DNA from: Cordilura impudica
Taxonomy: Eukaryota > Arthropoda > Insecta > Diptera > Scathophagidae
Assembly (NCBI GenBank): GCA_963682025.1
Contig: OY821517.1
Span: 52,526,162-52,590,161 of the forward strand
Direction of reading: 5' to 3'
Length of the DNA stretch: 64,000 nt
Within the stretch, counting starts at the first letter, position 1. Every line of letters starts with the position of its first letter. The position numbers and the translations under genes were made by a program. This document shows positions 33,782-44,900 of this stretch, piece by piece. The notes below the pieces were generated by a model. That model made no database searches. It was not told the DNA's origin and saw only the letters and a list, made by a program, of their open reading frames with translations.

Positions 33782-34346
33782 CAGGGGTGCCCAAAACTTT
33801 CTTATAGAGGTGCAAACAACAATACATGTTAAGAAAAAACATTTTTTTTTTATTTTTATTCCATACATGTACACTGAAAAGAAATGAAAAATGTTATCTC
33901 AAAAGAAATGTTTAAAAATGCCTTTTAGTATGATATTTTGTTTTAGTCTGAATAACTGTGCTTCAGCCTTAAAGTTATAAGTACAAAATTCACTTTCCCA
34001 CTTCTCGTCTGAATACGTGTAGCTTATTTTGGGAAATAATTTGAAATTCTAACTTAAAACTTGCACTGATTTTTCGAAGTGTTATTTAATTCACAGCTGC
34101 AAACTATTTTTTAAACGGAATCATACGTTAGATAACAACAAAATCAACGTCGAATATCTCTGTCGCTAATATGTACCAACAAAGCATAGGAATAAAGCGG
34201 CCAAAAACGAAAAAGACAAAATTGTTTGTGTATTTTGTATTGCTTAGTACTGCGTGCTTTGTGTATGTATTAGAATACACTGCGTATACCTTACTGCTTT
34301 TACAGAAACAAATGTGCATCGAGTGCATAGGGCTTGGGCACCCTTG
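33782..34346. mobile_element. Non-autonomous hAT-type element
   Basis: 565 bp with ends CAGGGGTGCCCAAA and (reversed) CAAGGGTGCCCAAG. The flanking 8-mers ATTCAGAT (33774-33781) and ATCCAGAA (34347-34354) match at six of eight positions, consistent with a decayed 8-bp duplication. Ends starting CAGGGGTGCCCAA are typical of hAT elements. The 66-codon minus-strand frame has no similarity I recognise. Confidence 0.7.
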
Positions 34347-34368
34347 ATCCAGAATATCATATATACAA

Positions 34369-36990
34369 TAGACCTGGCGTTAAAAACTTTTTTTTGAAAC
34401 TTGAATGTGGGTAGCTATAAAAATATGCGATTTGATGCCAAAATTGATGTAGCAAATTTTCAGGCTGATCGGATGGTGCCAACCGGTGCCACAATGAGGT
34501 CAAAGGTCAAAATTTTGAAAAAGCACCAAAATACTCTTTTTTTTTTTGTTTTATCAATCTTTTTAATGAGAAATACTGTAAATATAATGTTTTTTTCTTT
34601 CATTTTTATTTATTATGCTTATTATTTTTATTTTACATCATTGAAGATTTTGTATAGGCTGGGAAGTCATTACGGTAGCTCTCTACAATGTGTAACAAGT
34701 ACTGTTTATCGTCTTCGTTGTGTGTTAAGCATCTGTTTAAGTCAGTTATTAGTTTGACTTTTCTTTCGGCGGCATCATTCACAACAGATATGACACTCAA
34801 AACTCGTTCATCCTGCATACAAGTGCTATATCCCTTTGAATTAAGTGTGCTCCATTCCCGTGCAAAACGTTCAAAAATCGCCACCTCTGGGCCACTTGAT
34901 TTTCCGAAATTAATTTCAAATACAGCTCTTAAGAGAATTTCTGCAATATGGTGGCGACATAGTAACCACAATAAGCTGCGTCCCAGTTTACGTTCCAATA
35001 AAGTTGCAGCACCACTATGACGGCCAGTATTTGCAGCAGTTGTATCAAAACATATCATTTCTAATGAATTCAGCATATTCATTTTTACCAAATAGTCGTA
35101 GACTGATTGAGCGACTACAGCACCAGTTCCATCTTCAATGATGGGGATAGCTATCAATTTTTCAACGTTCTCCGACGTGAGCACAATAGCCAAGCGATCA
35201 ACTTTTGCTTTTCCAGCAATTGCGGGAAGTAGCTTTCCGTCCCAATGCAAAATGAAAAAAAATTACCTTGAAATTTTCAATAATTTCTTTGCCATGACGC
35301 CGACGATATTTCTTACGTTGTTCACGCAAACTTGTGCAATTCAGAACAAGATCCTCAATATTGTGACCCAACGCTTTGGCAGTTGCACTGATGAAGTGTA
35401 TAGCTAATGGAGATGACATATTGCCAGCATCCATACAAGCCAGCATTCTGTCGTCAATAAAATTCTTTTTTCCACGTTTTGGAATCGGCTTATTGGAGCA
35501 ACTTGGAATGTTGTCAGTATGTTCTACATCCATCGCCTGCACATCATCTCCCGATTCATCACTATCAAATTCAACATGTTCCATAGTCAAGTCTGCACAT
35601 GAAATTAAGTGCACAACAAAAAAAATAGCCACTTTGCGTCCAAATACCAAATAATAATTACCTGAAGTGCCTTTTTTCTTTTCACAATTTTCTTTTCGAC
35701 GTTTTTCGTCTTCCAATCTTTGTGCCTTTCTTTTTTCTTTATTTGTGACATTTTGATCGACACAAGTCATGCTACCAACACGCCCATTTTCTCGCTGCTT
35801 TATTAAGAAGTCTCTATCTTCCTGTATACTTATAAGCTTCAGAGCGTCAACGTGGGCAATGTCAAATAAATTGTTTAAATTTTCCTTAAAGTCATTTTCT
35901 TTTTTGCGATGACTCGGGAACGGAGATTTACATACTTTTTGGACTTTTCTCCACTCTTCATAAAGTTTAATGACTTTTGCAGAACATGTTCTTTGATCAG
36001 GCGTTGGGATTCTAGCTTTTTCCCAAAAAGGCAATATTTCATCCAGCACCAATCTTCCACTTTCTTTAACCGTTTTGTTTTCACAACGCACATTATAAAA
36101 AAAACACTGAAGCACTTGCTGTTTCACACAAACTATTTTTGGTTCACATTTACCAATCAAGTATACATTTGTGTCAGCAGATCGAAGCTGTTTCAACGAT
36201 AAATTTATCTTCTGAGCCATGGAATTACGAAAATTAACAGAATATTTTATTTTACAATAAACTACACCTTTCTCAACAATATTCAAATTCGCAATGACAA
36301 AATTTTACATATTCATATCAACAGCCTTGCTATGTGCTCAGTAGCAGAGCGGAAAAACGGTACTTTTAGACAAATATGCAGTTGTCGACATCTCAAAGCG
36401 TAGGAATTTTGAGGCAGTTAAAAAAACAGCGAAGAACAAAAAATTTTACCGTTTTTTTCAATAATAGTTGTTGGTATAAATTAGAGATGCGCATGTGAGC
36501 AGATTATTGCGTGAATCACGCGTGATCACGTGTGAGTGTGATTGAAACTTAATGTACTCACGTGATTGTTAGCATTTTTTTTTTTGTCTTACTACAATAG
36601 CAGAAACACCATACATTTTTGCAACTTAGAGCTCAATTAAAAATTATAATATATATTTATTTGCTTCTGGTGCCATTATGTACTTAATCGTTAATACAAC
36701 TATTAACTAATTTACAAGTTATAAATTAATTACAAGTTATATATATAAATTTAAAGTAGTTTTATTTTTAGTATTTCTCATTAAAAAGATTGATAAAACA
36801 AAAAAAAAAAGAGTATTTTGGTGCTTTTTCAAAATTTTGACCTTTGACCTCATTGTGGCACGGGTTGGCACCACCCGATCAGCCTGAAAATTTCCCACAT
36901 CAATTTTGGCATCAAATCGCTTATTTTCGTCGCTACCCACACTCAAAATTCCAAAAAATAAAAAACCCCATATTAGCTACGCCAGGTCTA
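34369..36990 (-). mobile_element. hAT-like transposon with ~210-bp terminal repeats
   Basis: 2,622 bp. Terminal repeats start TAGACCTGGCGT and remain alignable for about 210 bp (34369-34580 against 36775-36990; landmarks GATTTGATGCCAAAATTGAT, AAATTTTCAGGCTGATCGG and GCCACAATGAGGTCAAAGGT). The 8-bp duplication ATATACAA at 34361-34368 and 36991-36998 is perfect. It carries one transposase-like gene on the minus strand. It is inserted in a C-family repeat, 22 bp from the smaller hAT-type element. Confidence 0.85.
34633..36222 (-). pseudogene. Transposase-like protein of the 2.6-kb element (frameshifted)
   Basis: Likely start MAQKINLSLKQLRSAD near 36220. A basic, coiled-coil-like segment (KEKRKAQRLEDEKRRKENCE) follows. 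A probable 69-nt GT-AG intron (35661-35593) then joins KKKGTS to DLTMEHVEFDSDESGDD. An acidic stretch, KRGKKNFIDDRMLACMDAGN and a basic RKKYRRRHGKEI block come next. A frameshift in a T run near 35262 leads into LHWDGKLLPAIAGKAKVDRL, ICFDTTAANTGRHSGAATLL and LWLLCRHHIAEILLRAVFEI. The D...D...C-H-H spacing is compatible with a divergent hAT-like catalytic core. The C-terminus (ending KSSMM) seems short for such a protein. The superfamily is inferred mainly from the 8-bp duplication. Confidence 0.65.
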
Positions 36991-36998
36991 ATATACAA

Positions 36999-37350
36999 TA
37001 TCAATAAAATTTGGTGTGTGTGTGTGTATTGTATCCACTAATTTAATAACTTTAGGGCCATTTTTAGTCGTAGTTCCCATATAGAGCTGATTTCCGATCT
37101 TTACTTAAATCTATTAAAAACAAAAATATTGCATACATTTTTTAAAAATTTATTTAATATAAATTTTTGAGAAATAATTGGCTTTAGATATGGTCAGGAT
37201 CGGTCCATTTTTGACCTAGTCTCCATATGCACGCCACAAATTAAAAAAAATATCACTAAAATTTCGTTTATGCTTATTTTCTATAACCAGTAAGCCTCAA
37301 CGAAATTGGTATGGGGTATTGTATTGTCGGTCTAGAGTTATATGAGTAAA
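36999..37350 (-). repeat. C-family repeat, copy 8, 5' portion (split)
   Basis: Resumes the interrupted repeat. It contains GGCCATTTTTAGTCGTAGTT, CCCATATAGAGCTGATTTCC, ATATGGTCAGGATCGGTCCA and a terminal TGTCGGTCTAGAG, matching the 5' half of C copy 3 in reverse. A GTGTGTGTGTG run is at 37014-37026. Confidence 0.75.
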
Positions 37351-37394
37351 CCCATTCATATACAAACGTATACAATACTACTGGAATGCCCTTA

Positions 37395-37776
37395 TCTATA
37401 ATATTAATAGGCTAGGCCATTTCTTGTGACCGATGTTTTGTTGTACCGTTTTATCCCGATTTTGCCCAAACGTATATTATTTGAAAGTTATTTCTTTTTA
37501 GCCGATTTGCAGCTTTACAGATTTTTAAATATTTTCCTTTATTTTGAGTAAATTGCATTTAAAGTTGCTACTAACATAGTTATATAAAAAATTATACAAT
37601 GCTATGTGTGTGTTTATTAAATTTGTTAATGTGTTTGTAATAAAAATGAGTTTGTTTTTTTGTGTTGATTTGTGAATTGATTATAAATGTTTAGCATACA
37701 TTTAGGGTATTTATTTAATGAAAAAATAAAATTTCCTAGAATTTGCACTCGAATTTCGAGGTTTGGAATCTGCTAG
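37395..37776 (+). mobile_element. Non-autonomous Helitron-like element, family A (copy 4)
   Basis: Begins TCTATAATATTAATAGGCTA after A and ends CTCGAATTTCGAGGTTTGGA ATCTGCTAG before T, with an intact terminal hairpin. 382 bp. The interior is collinear with the other copies. Confidence 0.85.
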
Positions 37777-37904
37777 TTATTATTACTACTTAGTGCTTAT
37801 TAAGATCATTGTTTTGTTTTTGTTTAGTTTACATATATTTTTTGTAGCAATACAAAGACTATTTTGTTTCGTATTGTAACTAAGCTTAAAACAATAATCA
37901 TGTT

Positions 37905-38290
37905 TAACCATGCACAATCACGTTCACTCTCTTACATACACAGTGTGTATGTGAGAGAAGTGAAATGATTCTGCATGCCCAGTATTGTTATATGAAAACC
38001 CAATTTATGAACTATTATTTTATTACTAATTGTGATCAACCATGCACAATCATGTCTATTTTCTTACATACACAATGTGAACGTAAGAGAAGTCGAATGA
38101 TTCTACATGCCCAAATTTGCTCTACAAAAACCTGTTTTGATATAAAGTTTGGTTACTGGGTAAAAGTAGTGATCTTTTACTTTCCATTTGTTGCCAAGGG
38201 TAAATCATGATTCTGCATGCCCAGTTTTATATTGTTATTTTCTCGTAAGAGTATATAGAAAGGCATGCACAATCATGGTCAGTAGTTTAA
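37905..38290. repeat. Imperfect ~130-bp repeats with internal dyads
   Basis: CATGCACAATCA recurs near 37910, 38041 and 38264, and GATTCTGCATGCCCA or GATTCTACATGCCCA near 37967, 38098 and 38208. Within units, CTCTTACATACACAGTGTGT is followed by its inverted partner ATGTGAGAG. The motifs CATGCACAATCATG and CATGATTCTGCATG are themselves near inverted copies. Not coding. Confidence 0.6.
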
Positions 38291-40176
38291 CCTTTTTAGA
38301 TTATATTTTCATTATTTGATATTATTTTAAGAAGACTTGTAATTTTGAAGACGCCAGAGTCTGATTACGGAAGCCATAGCGTAAATATTAAAATTAATCT
38401 TTAAATAAAAGTTGGCCTTGAATACTTATAAACTTAAATAAAAATTATCTTTTAATAAAGCAAATAATTATTTTAAATATAAAATAAATAAAATATATTT
38501 TAAATAACTAATCATCGTCGCCTAATAAAAAATTCTAGACCGTCTACTATTATTATTATTATTTTTTTTTTTTTTTAAGTGGTTGTCACTTATTTTTGGA
38601 TGGAAAAACATTTTATAGCAATTTCAAGTACTCCTGACAAATTTTTTCTTACATTTTTAATGGAAGAGCTTAAACATTTTTTGAAATAATTCAAAATACC
38701 CGTAACTTGGTCCTTGATTATTTTGAAGGACTTCTCTGTTTTTGCTGAAAGGTAAATAAAATAGATTTAATATAGAAATGTTAAAAATATGTAAAAATTT
38801 TTTTTATTATTATTTATTGAATAGAAACATTAGTATTTGCAATTTCTTCGTTAGGAACCCCTTAATTAAACTGTGGAACATTTTCGGTGTCATTGTTTGG
38901 GGGGTGATAAATTCCAAAGCAGGGTGAAAGTACTACGTTTTTATAGTAAAACCTCCAAAAGGATTGGCGTTCTCAGGTCGTGGATATATGGATATATTTA
39001 AAATATATACATATTTATATATTTTACTGAAGAATGAAATGAGATATCATCAATGGTTCTTGAGTTATAGCTGAAAAACTAAATAAATAAACATCAAGAT
39101 AAGAAAAAAATACAAAAGGCTGTTGCGCTAAGTTATTACTTAATAAATTTAGGCTATACAACATTCCAAATTGTGATTCAATTGACTTGTTGTAAGATTA
39201 AGTCTGCTTAAAATTAATAATAATAAAAACAATTAACAAAACGATTGTGTGTAAAAGGAAATAATTGTTAATTATGTAAATAATACAAAATTTTAAGATT
39301 AATTGCCACAATTTCCTGTTTTGGCAAATATTTAAAAGAAAAACTTTTCAAAAAACTACAACAATACCAACACCACCAACATCTTAGGCCTCGTATCTTG
39401 TGGAGCAAGTAAACATTTGTTCAATCGTTCATTCATTCGTTTGTTTGTAAGGAAAAGCCAAAACAAATTTGTGGAATTTATGATTTTAATTAGTTTCCTT
39501 TACATAAATAATTGTTTTGTTAATTCAAAACTGATGGCAACAACAACAATAACAACTATTGTTGTCATTTGTTTTAAATAAAATGATGTTGGTTGGCTGG
39601 AGCATAAGAAAAATAATTTCACATTTATTTACTTGTCTTCATTTGTGTTTGGAAAAACCCCATTAACAATACACTTATGAAACAATAAACAAAATACACA
39701 ATGTTTTCTTAATATATTTGGTATGTTGAAGAAAAAAAAAAAAAGAAATAACAACAACAATTAGTTGCTGTCATTTAAAAGCAATAACATATTTTAATTG
39801 AAAAAATAAATTGAAACAAGTGTGAATTTAATATAAATGTTTTGATTTTTTTTAAATTGTATTTTTTCGATTTTTAATTAACATGAGTTAAAATTGTTTT
39901 CCATATTAGTTTTTGGTTTTTGCAACGATTTTATTAGTTTCGCAAGCTGTAGCAATATCTAAAGGCTGTCCATTAAATACAATTCACAATTGATATCAAA
40001 TGGCTAAAATTGAGAATTCCTTTATTTAAAAAAAAAATTTTTTTTGCCTAAAAATGTCCCATAATCTGTACTATAGATGTGTATTTAGGACTAATGAAAC
40101 AAAAATGAAAAATACAGATATAAATTGATATTTGTCATCGTCAGTACTATATATCTTCAGCCTTCTTGCCACGTCC
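38291..40176. other. Unassigned AT-rich sequence
   Basis: About 1.9 kb with homopolymer and AAC/AAT-type microsatellite stretches (near 39355 and 39745). No coding frame, repeat end or RNA gene was recognised. It could be intergenic or intronic host DNA. Confidence 0.5.
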
Positions 40177-41338
40177 CACAGTGGCTGAAAATCGTTTTTC
40201 ATTGGCCAAAATTCTGTAACTTTTGAACTGATCAAAATATTTAAGTAATTTTTTTTTATTGGATGGATATTTAGTTCAGCTTGACTCAGTTTTAATGCCA
40301 TTAAAATTGATTGAGGATTTTTTCAGGAATTCTAGGTCAAAGTTGAACTTTTGATATTTTTTAACTTTTAGAGTGAAATATGTGTTTATTATTTTCTATT
40401 TAATAAAAAATTTTTATTTGGATTTTAATAATAATTATAAACATTTTTGTAATAATGGGATTTTTTTAATGTTACACTCAAAAAAAAGTTTACACTAAAA
40501 AAAAAATTGTAAAATCAACCGGAGATTTTGCTATTATTACTGAAAAATTAAAAATTTTTTGTTGTCAAACTTGCAAATTTGTTTACACTCAAAGAATATT
40601 TACACTTAAAAAAAAAACGTTAATATTAATGATTGAGTTTGAAATTATTCAGGATCAAGATCAAATGTTTTATATGAAAAAAATAATAATAAAATTAATA
40701 ATATTATCTAAAAATCTTGCTATTTCTACAAAAAAATTTATTATTTTTTGCTGTCAAATTTGTTAATTTTAAAAAACATTTTAAAAATAAAAACTGCAAT
40801 AGATTTTAATTGCATTTGTAACAATGGTAGGTTCTGTTTATTATTATTTTTTATTAATATTATGTTTTTCGTACTTAAATAACAATGAAAGGCAATTACA
40901 ATTATTATTCATTTAAATCAAATATTGATTGCAAATATTCCATATTTTGTTCTGTGTTATTTCTGTTCTTTAGTAGTTTTTTGACTTCTTCATCTAAATT
41001 CCGATGTTCCACTTTCCATTGATTTCGAATACTGGAGATGAACAGATCTGACATTGCCAATAATATATTAAATAGATCTTCATTTGTGGAATTTCGTGAA
41101 ATTTTTCTAGTATTGTGCTCCAAGTGGCACCATCTTCTCCGTGATGAAGGATTTTGTGAACTGCTGCAAACATAATTTTGTTTAGTGTAGCTAACTTCTT
41201 TGTAGCGTTTTTTTTAGTGCTTTGACGATATTAGATAATTGCTCTTGTATTTCGGTGCTACAAAAGGGCGTTAAAATTTTAAAAATTGTGACAAAAAAAA
41301 TTTGACTTTTGGCCAATGAAATCAAAATTTCAGTCCAG
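40177..41338 (-). mobile_element. Transib remnant, family 2 (internally deleted)
   Basis: The left end CACAGTGGCTGAAAATCG at 40177 is identical to the end at 60864 of the other family-2 copy. The right end is a decayed inverted version (GGCCAATGAAATCAAAATTT at about 41309). Inside, 40905-41123 encodes HNTRKISRNSTNEDLFNILL, the C-terminal part of a Transib transposase, and the flanks align with 61370-61820. Most of the gene is deleted. A ~45-bp segment at 40632-40675 matches the terminal repeat of the element at 16461-17458 and is absent from the 61-kb copy. Confidence 0.75.
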
Positions 41339-41580
41339 AACAACATTGCGAAGAATTTTAAAGTTTCATCTTTAGATGCACCCATACCAAATTCAACTTG
41401 TGCAGGCACTGCTACTGCAAGACTAAAGACAATGCCAAATGTTAGGTCTTAGTTGGTCCACCCTGTACACATACTTGCTAAAAAAAAGTATCTGTGCATC
41501 TTATAAGAAATAACAAAAAATGGAGTAAACTTTTTTTTCCAAATATTTGTTTCCCAATATCTACTTAGTTTCCATATTCT
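41339..41580 (-). other. Fragment with unidentified open frame
   Basis: A 72-codon minus-strand frame (41191-41409) continues beyond the Transib end and contains PAQVEFGMGASKDETLKFFA and LFWTEILISL. The upstream codons (FGIVFSLAVAV) are open too. It looks protein-like in composition, but I do not recognise it. Confidence 0.3.
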
Positions 41581-42215
41581 TTTCTCTTCTTAGCTCTGGA
41601 AAGTTTAGCGCACTAGTCCTTTAATATGGTACGATAGCACCAATATGTCCACTCGTCGGTATTTGGAAGTTTTCGTTATAAATGAGCCATAGCGCTTGTT
41701 TATCAGTATTAACTCAATTAGATTTCTTACAATATTCTTCTTCTATACTGGTAGGATTTCCAGGTTATAGTCTTCTTGCAGAAAGGCACGATAGCACCAA
41801 TATGTCCACTCGTCGGTATTTGGAAGTTTTCGTTATAAATGAGCCATAGCGCTTGTTTATCAGTATTAACTCAATTAGATTTCTTACAATATTCTTCTTC
41901 TATACTGGTAGGATTTCCAGGTTATAGTCTTCTTGCAGAAAGGCAGAACACCATATTGGTAAATTTTATTTTGTATTCCTGACAAAATTGGATCAGTCTG
42001 TCACCATATTCATATCTTTCTTCTAATTTGTGTTGTCCAGCTACGAGTAATTTACCTACTCCTACTTTCGCATTAAAATCACCTTTATTGATGGTCATTT
42101 CGTGAGGTTTAGTAATTTTTATCAGATCTTTAATTTCATCATTACTTTCATCTGCTGCGGGTGCATATATTTGAATAATATTAATTTTAATGGGCTAATG
42201 AAACAGCTGAAAACC
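41581..42215 (-). pseudogene. LINE endonuclease (APE-type) remnant
   Basis: The minus strand encodes IIQIYAPAADESNDEIKDL (about 42190-42130), then MTINKGDFNAKVGVGKLLV (about 42100-42050) and YGDRLIQFCQEYKIKF (about 42010-41965). GDFNAKVG and GDRLIQFC are conserved in the apurinic-like endonucleases of RTE/BovB-type elements (also seen in CFDP2-like proteins). Stops follow and no reverse transcriptase is adjacent. The region includes a perfect 157-bp tandem duplication. Confidence 0.7.
41631..41944. repeat. Perfect 2 x 157-bp tandem duplication
   Basis: The unit starting ACGATAGCACCAATATGTCC at 41631 recurs from 41788 with no difference that I can see, ending GCAGAAAGGC at 41787 and 41944. 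It is very recent, or an assembly artefact. Confidence 0.9.
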
Positions 42216-43689
42216 TTTAATTTTGATCATAACAATCTAGTTATGAACATAAAAGTACGATTTCTCGTATGTTAACAAGTTTTATGGACAGTCTTTATTT
42301 ATTAAGTTAAGTTTTGAGTATTTTTTTTGGAAATTTTTCTTAAATCATAAGACTCGTTTTTTAATATCAACTTAATTGTAAATTGCCATCATTGGTTTTA
42401 TGGACAACATGTTCGTACAAGTACAAATGGAATTACAACTGCTTCTCAAAAAAACTCACATACTAGTACAAGTCACCAGTCATTCACATCTTTAACTCGT
42501 AATTGTTGATAAAAACGTTTATGATTTTTATTTGTTTTTTTTTCTCTGTTCAATCCGTAATACTTTTTGGGGAGTGCGGTTTGGTTGGGGGTTTGGTTGA
42601 GTACAATTTCATTGATTTTTTTATGTTTATTATATGTCATATATTGGCGATTATTGATGGTGTAAAAATGTTGTCTATGACTTTTAATGCTGTTGTTGGT
42701 GATGATAATGATGATTGTTGTTTATGATGTCATATTATATGTTTATTTTTTTGTTGTATGAACAAAATGTTATTGTTTTTCGAAGACGAAACATGTAATT
42801 TTTTTACAGTTTGAAATATTTAGAATAAAGGAAATACAGATAAATAAAAAAAACAAATTTCATGAGGGTTGTTCCAGAAATTAACGCATTTTCTGAAAAA
42901 AAAACTTATAAAACTGAAGTTTTAAGTTCGAGGTATCCAAGTGGTGCCGTATTTTTGTGGCAGCTATTTAAAATGAAATATCTTAGTGAATTTTTACACA
43001 AAAAAAATTGATTATTTATCAGGAAAATAAATTGTAATTCTTATAAAATGAAACTACATACTACTAATGAAAGAATTTATGCATATTACCTTAATTAATT
43101 GAGACAACTGAATTAAATCCAGTAAATCCAATACTAAATATTGGTGATTATAATAACAAATTCTATAATAACAAAATATAAATATTCATTTATAAATTTT
43201 TATAAATTGTTTATTAATATTTATGTTTAAAACGAATGTATAATTAGAATCATTTTTCAGTAACGACACAAGAAACAGAAAATTTTAACCTCTTTTCGTA
43301 TTTATAACATAAAGCAAAGCAAATTCTGTTGTTAACATCAAGTCTCTTGGTGCAATGAAAATGAAAGAAAGAATGAGATTACTAAGAGAAATATAAGTCC
43401 TAAAAATTTGCAAAAATTCGTCAAAGCAAAATCTAAAGGCTCGTAAAGCTATTAGAGATAGCATTCGAAACATTATTGTGTTATAAATTTTTATAATACA
43501 ATAATATTACGAACTCCATCCTTAGGGGCAGGACTATAAGCCTGAAAAAATGAGTTCAGGTTCGGGTGTGTGTTAATCAAAAAATGTTCAGGTTCCGGTT
43601 CGGGTTCAAAATATAAAAAAATACAAATGTTTTTTTGGAAGGAAATTTATTTATTTTTCAAAAACATTTTCATTTAATTTTATAATTAA
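42216..43689. other. Unassigned AT-rich sequence
   Basis: Includes a short open frame (42503-42727) that is low in complexity, a block starting GGGTTGTTCCAGAAATTAAC at 42867 that might be the end of a small element, and GGTTCGGGTT/GGTTCCGGTT repeats near 43560-43605. No supported gene. Confidence 0.4.
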
Positions 43690-44535
43690 GTAGCCGCAAC
43701 CCGATGCGCTTCGCTACAGCAATCGCAACGAAATAAAAGAACTGGGAATACATTTTGTAGAAAAACATTTTATTTATTTTTGTCGATTTTTGTTTTTACG
43801 ATTTTAAATTTCATAGATTTTTTGATTTTGGCGATTTTTGACTTTGGAGATTGTTTTTTTTTTTTTTTGCGATTTTCGGTTTTGGCAATTTTTGAATTTG
43901 GCGATTCTCGCTTTTTGCGATTTTTGACTTTGGTGATTTTTTTTCTATTTTTGATTTAGGCGATTTTTGTTTTTTACTTTTTTATTTTGGCGTGTTTTGA
44001 TTTTATCGATTTTTGAATGTTTTCAAGTTTTGGCATTACCGTTTTTTGTTTTCTGTGATTTTTGATTTTAGCGATTTTTTATTTTGGCCAATTTTAATTA
44101 TTCGCGATTTTCAGTGTTGGTGGTTTTTGATTTTCGAGATTTTTGTTATTTGCGATTTTCGGTTTGGCGATTTTTGGCTTTAAAGCTATATGTTTTTTGT
44201 GATTTTAGATTTTTGGCAATTTTTGCTTTTTAATTTCGGCGATTTTTTATATTGGTGATTTTTGGTTTCGGCGTTTTTTGGTAGTCGCAATTTTCGGTTT
44301 TGGCGATTTTTGATTTTTGTGATTCCGACCATATTTTCCTCGACTACTTACGTTGTTAATTAATGTACTTGTCAAAAGTTTCCAGACTGTCATTTTCATA
44401 GTAGTTCATATATTTTTTGTATAGCAAGTGCCACGCCCATTGGTCAGATGCCGCCCATTTTTGTTCAACTACTCACATTACCTCAGACAAATTTGCAAAG
44501 CTGCGTCTGTCACAGTACTTGAGACATATGTATAA
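43690..44535 (-). mobile_element. Helitron-like element, family B (copy 2)
   Basis: The left end, read on the minus strand, is GCGCATCGGGTTGCGGCTAC; the CTAG of copy 1 is mutated to CTAC. The interior is the reverse of copy 1: a degenerate GGCGATTTTTGATTTT array (43780-44330), then GATTCCGACCATATTTTCCT, ATTAATGTACTTGTCAAAAG and GCCACGCCCATTGGTCAG. The 5' limit is approximate. It directly abuts Helitron-like A copy 5. Confidence 0.65.
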
Positions 44536-44900
44536 TCTATAATATTAATACACTAGGCAATTTCTTGTGACCGCTGTTTTGTTCTACCGTTTTTCCCGAT
44601 TTTAACAAAATGTATCTTATTTGAAAGGTATTTCTTTTTAGCTGTTCAGCAGACTTACAGGTTTTTAAATTTTTGCCTTTTTTGAGTAAATTGCAATTAA
44701 TGTTACTACTAACACATACACAAAAATATTCACATATTATGTGTGTTTTATTAAATTAGTTAATGTGTTTGTTAATGAGTTTGTGAGTTTTCATTCACAA
44801 TAATAATGAACCAAAAAAGTGTTGGTTTGTGGTTTGGCTAAGTTAAAAAATAAATTTGCATAGAAATTGCACTGGAATTTCGAGCGCTGGTATCTGCTGG
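44536..44900 (+). mobile_element. Non-autonomous Helitron-like element, family A (copy 5)
   Basis: Begins TCTATAATATTAATACACTA after A and ends GGTATCTGCTGG before T (CTGG in place of CTAG). The hairpin is partly lost. 365 bp. Confidence 0.8.

Noticed and set aside
42503..42727. 74-codon plus-strand frame resembling a membrane peptide
   Set aside because: Hydrophobic because of T-rich sequence; no signal, homologue or context supports it.
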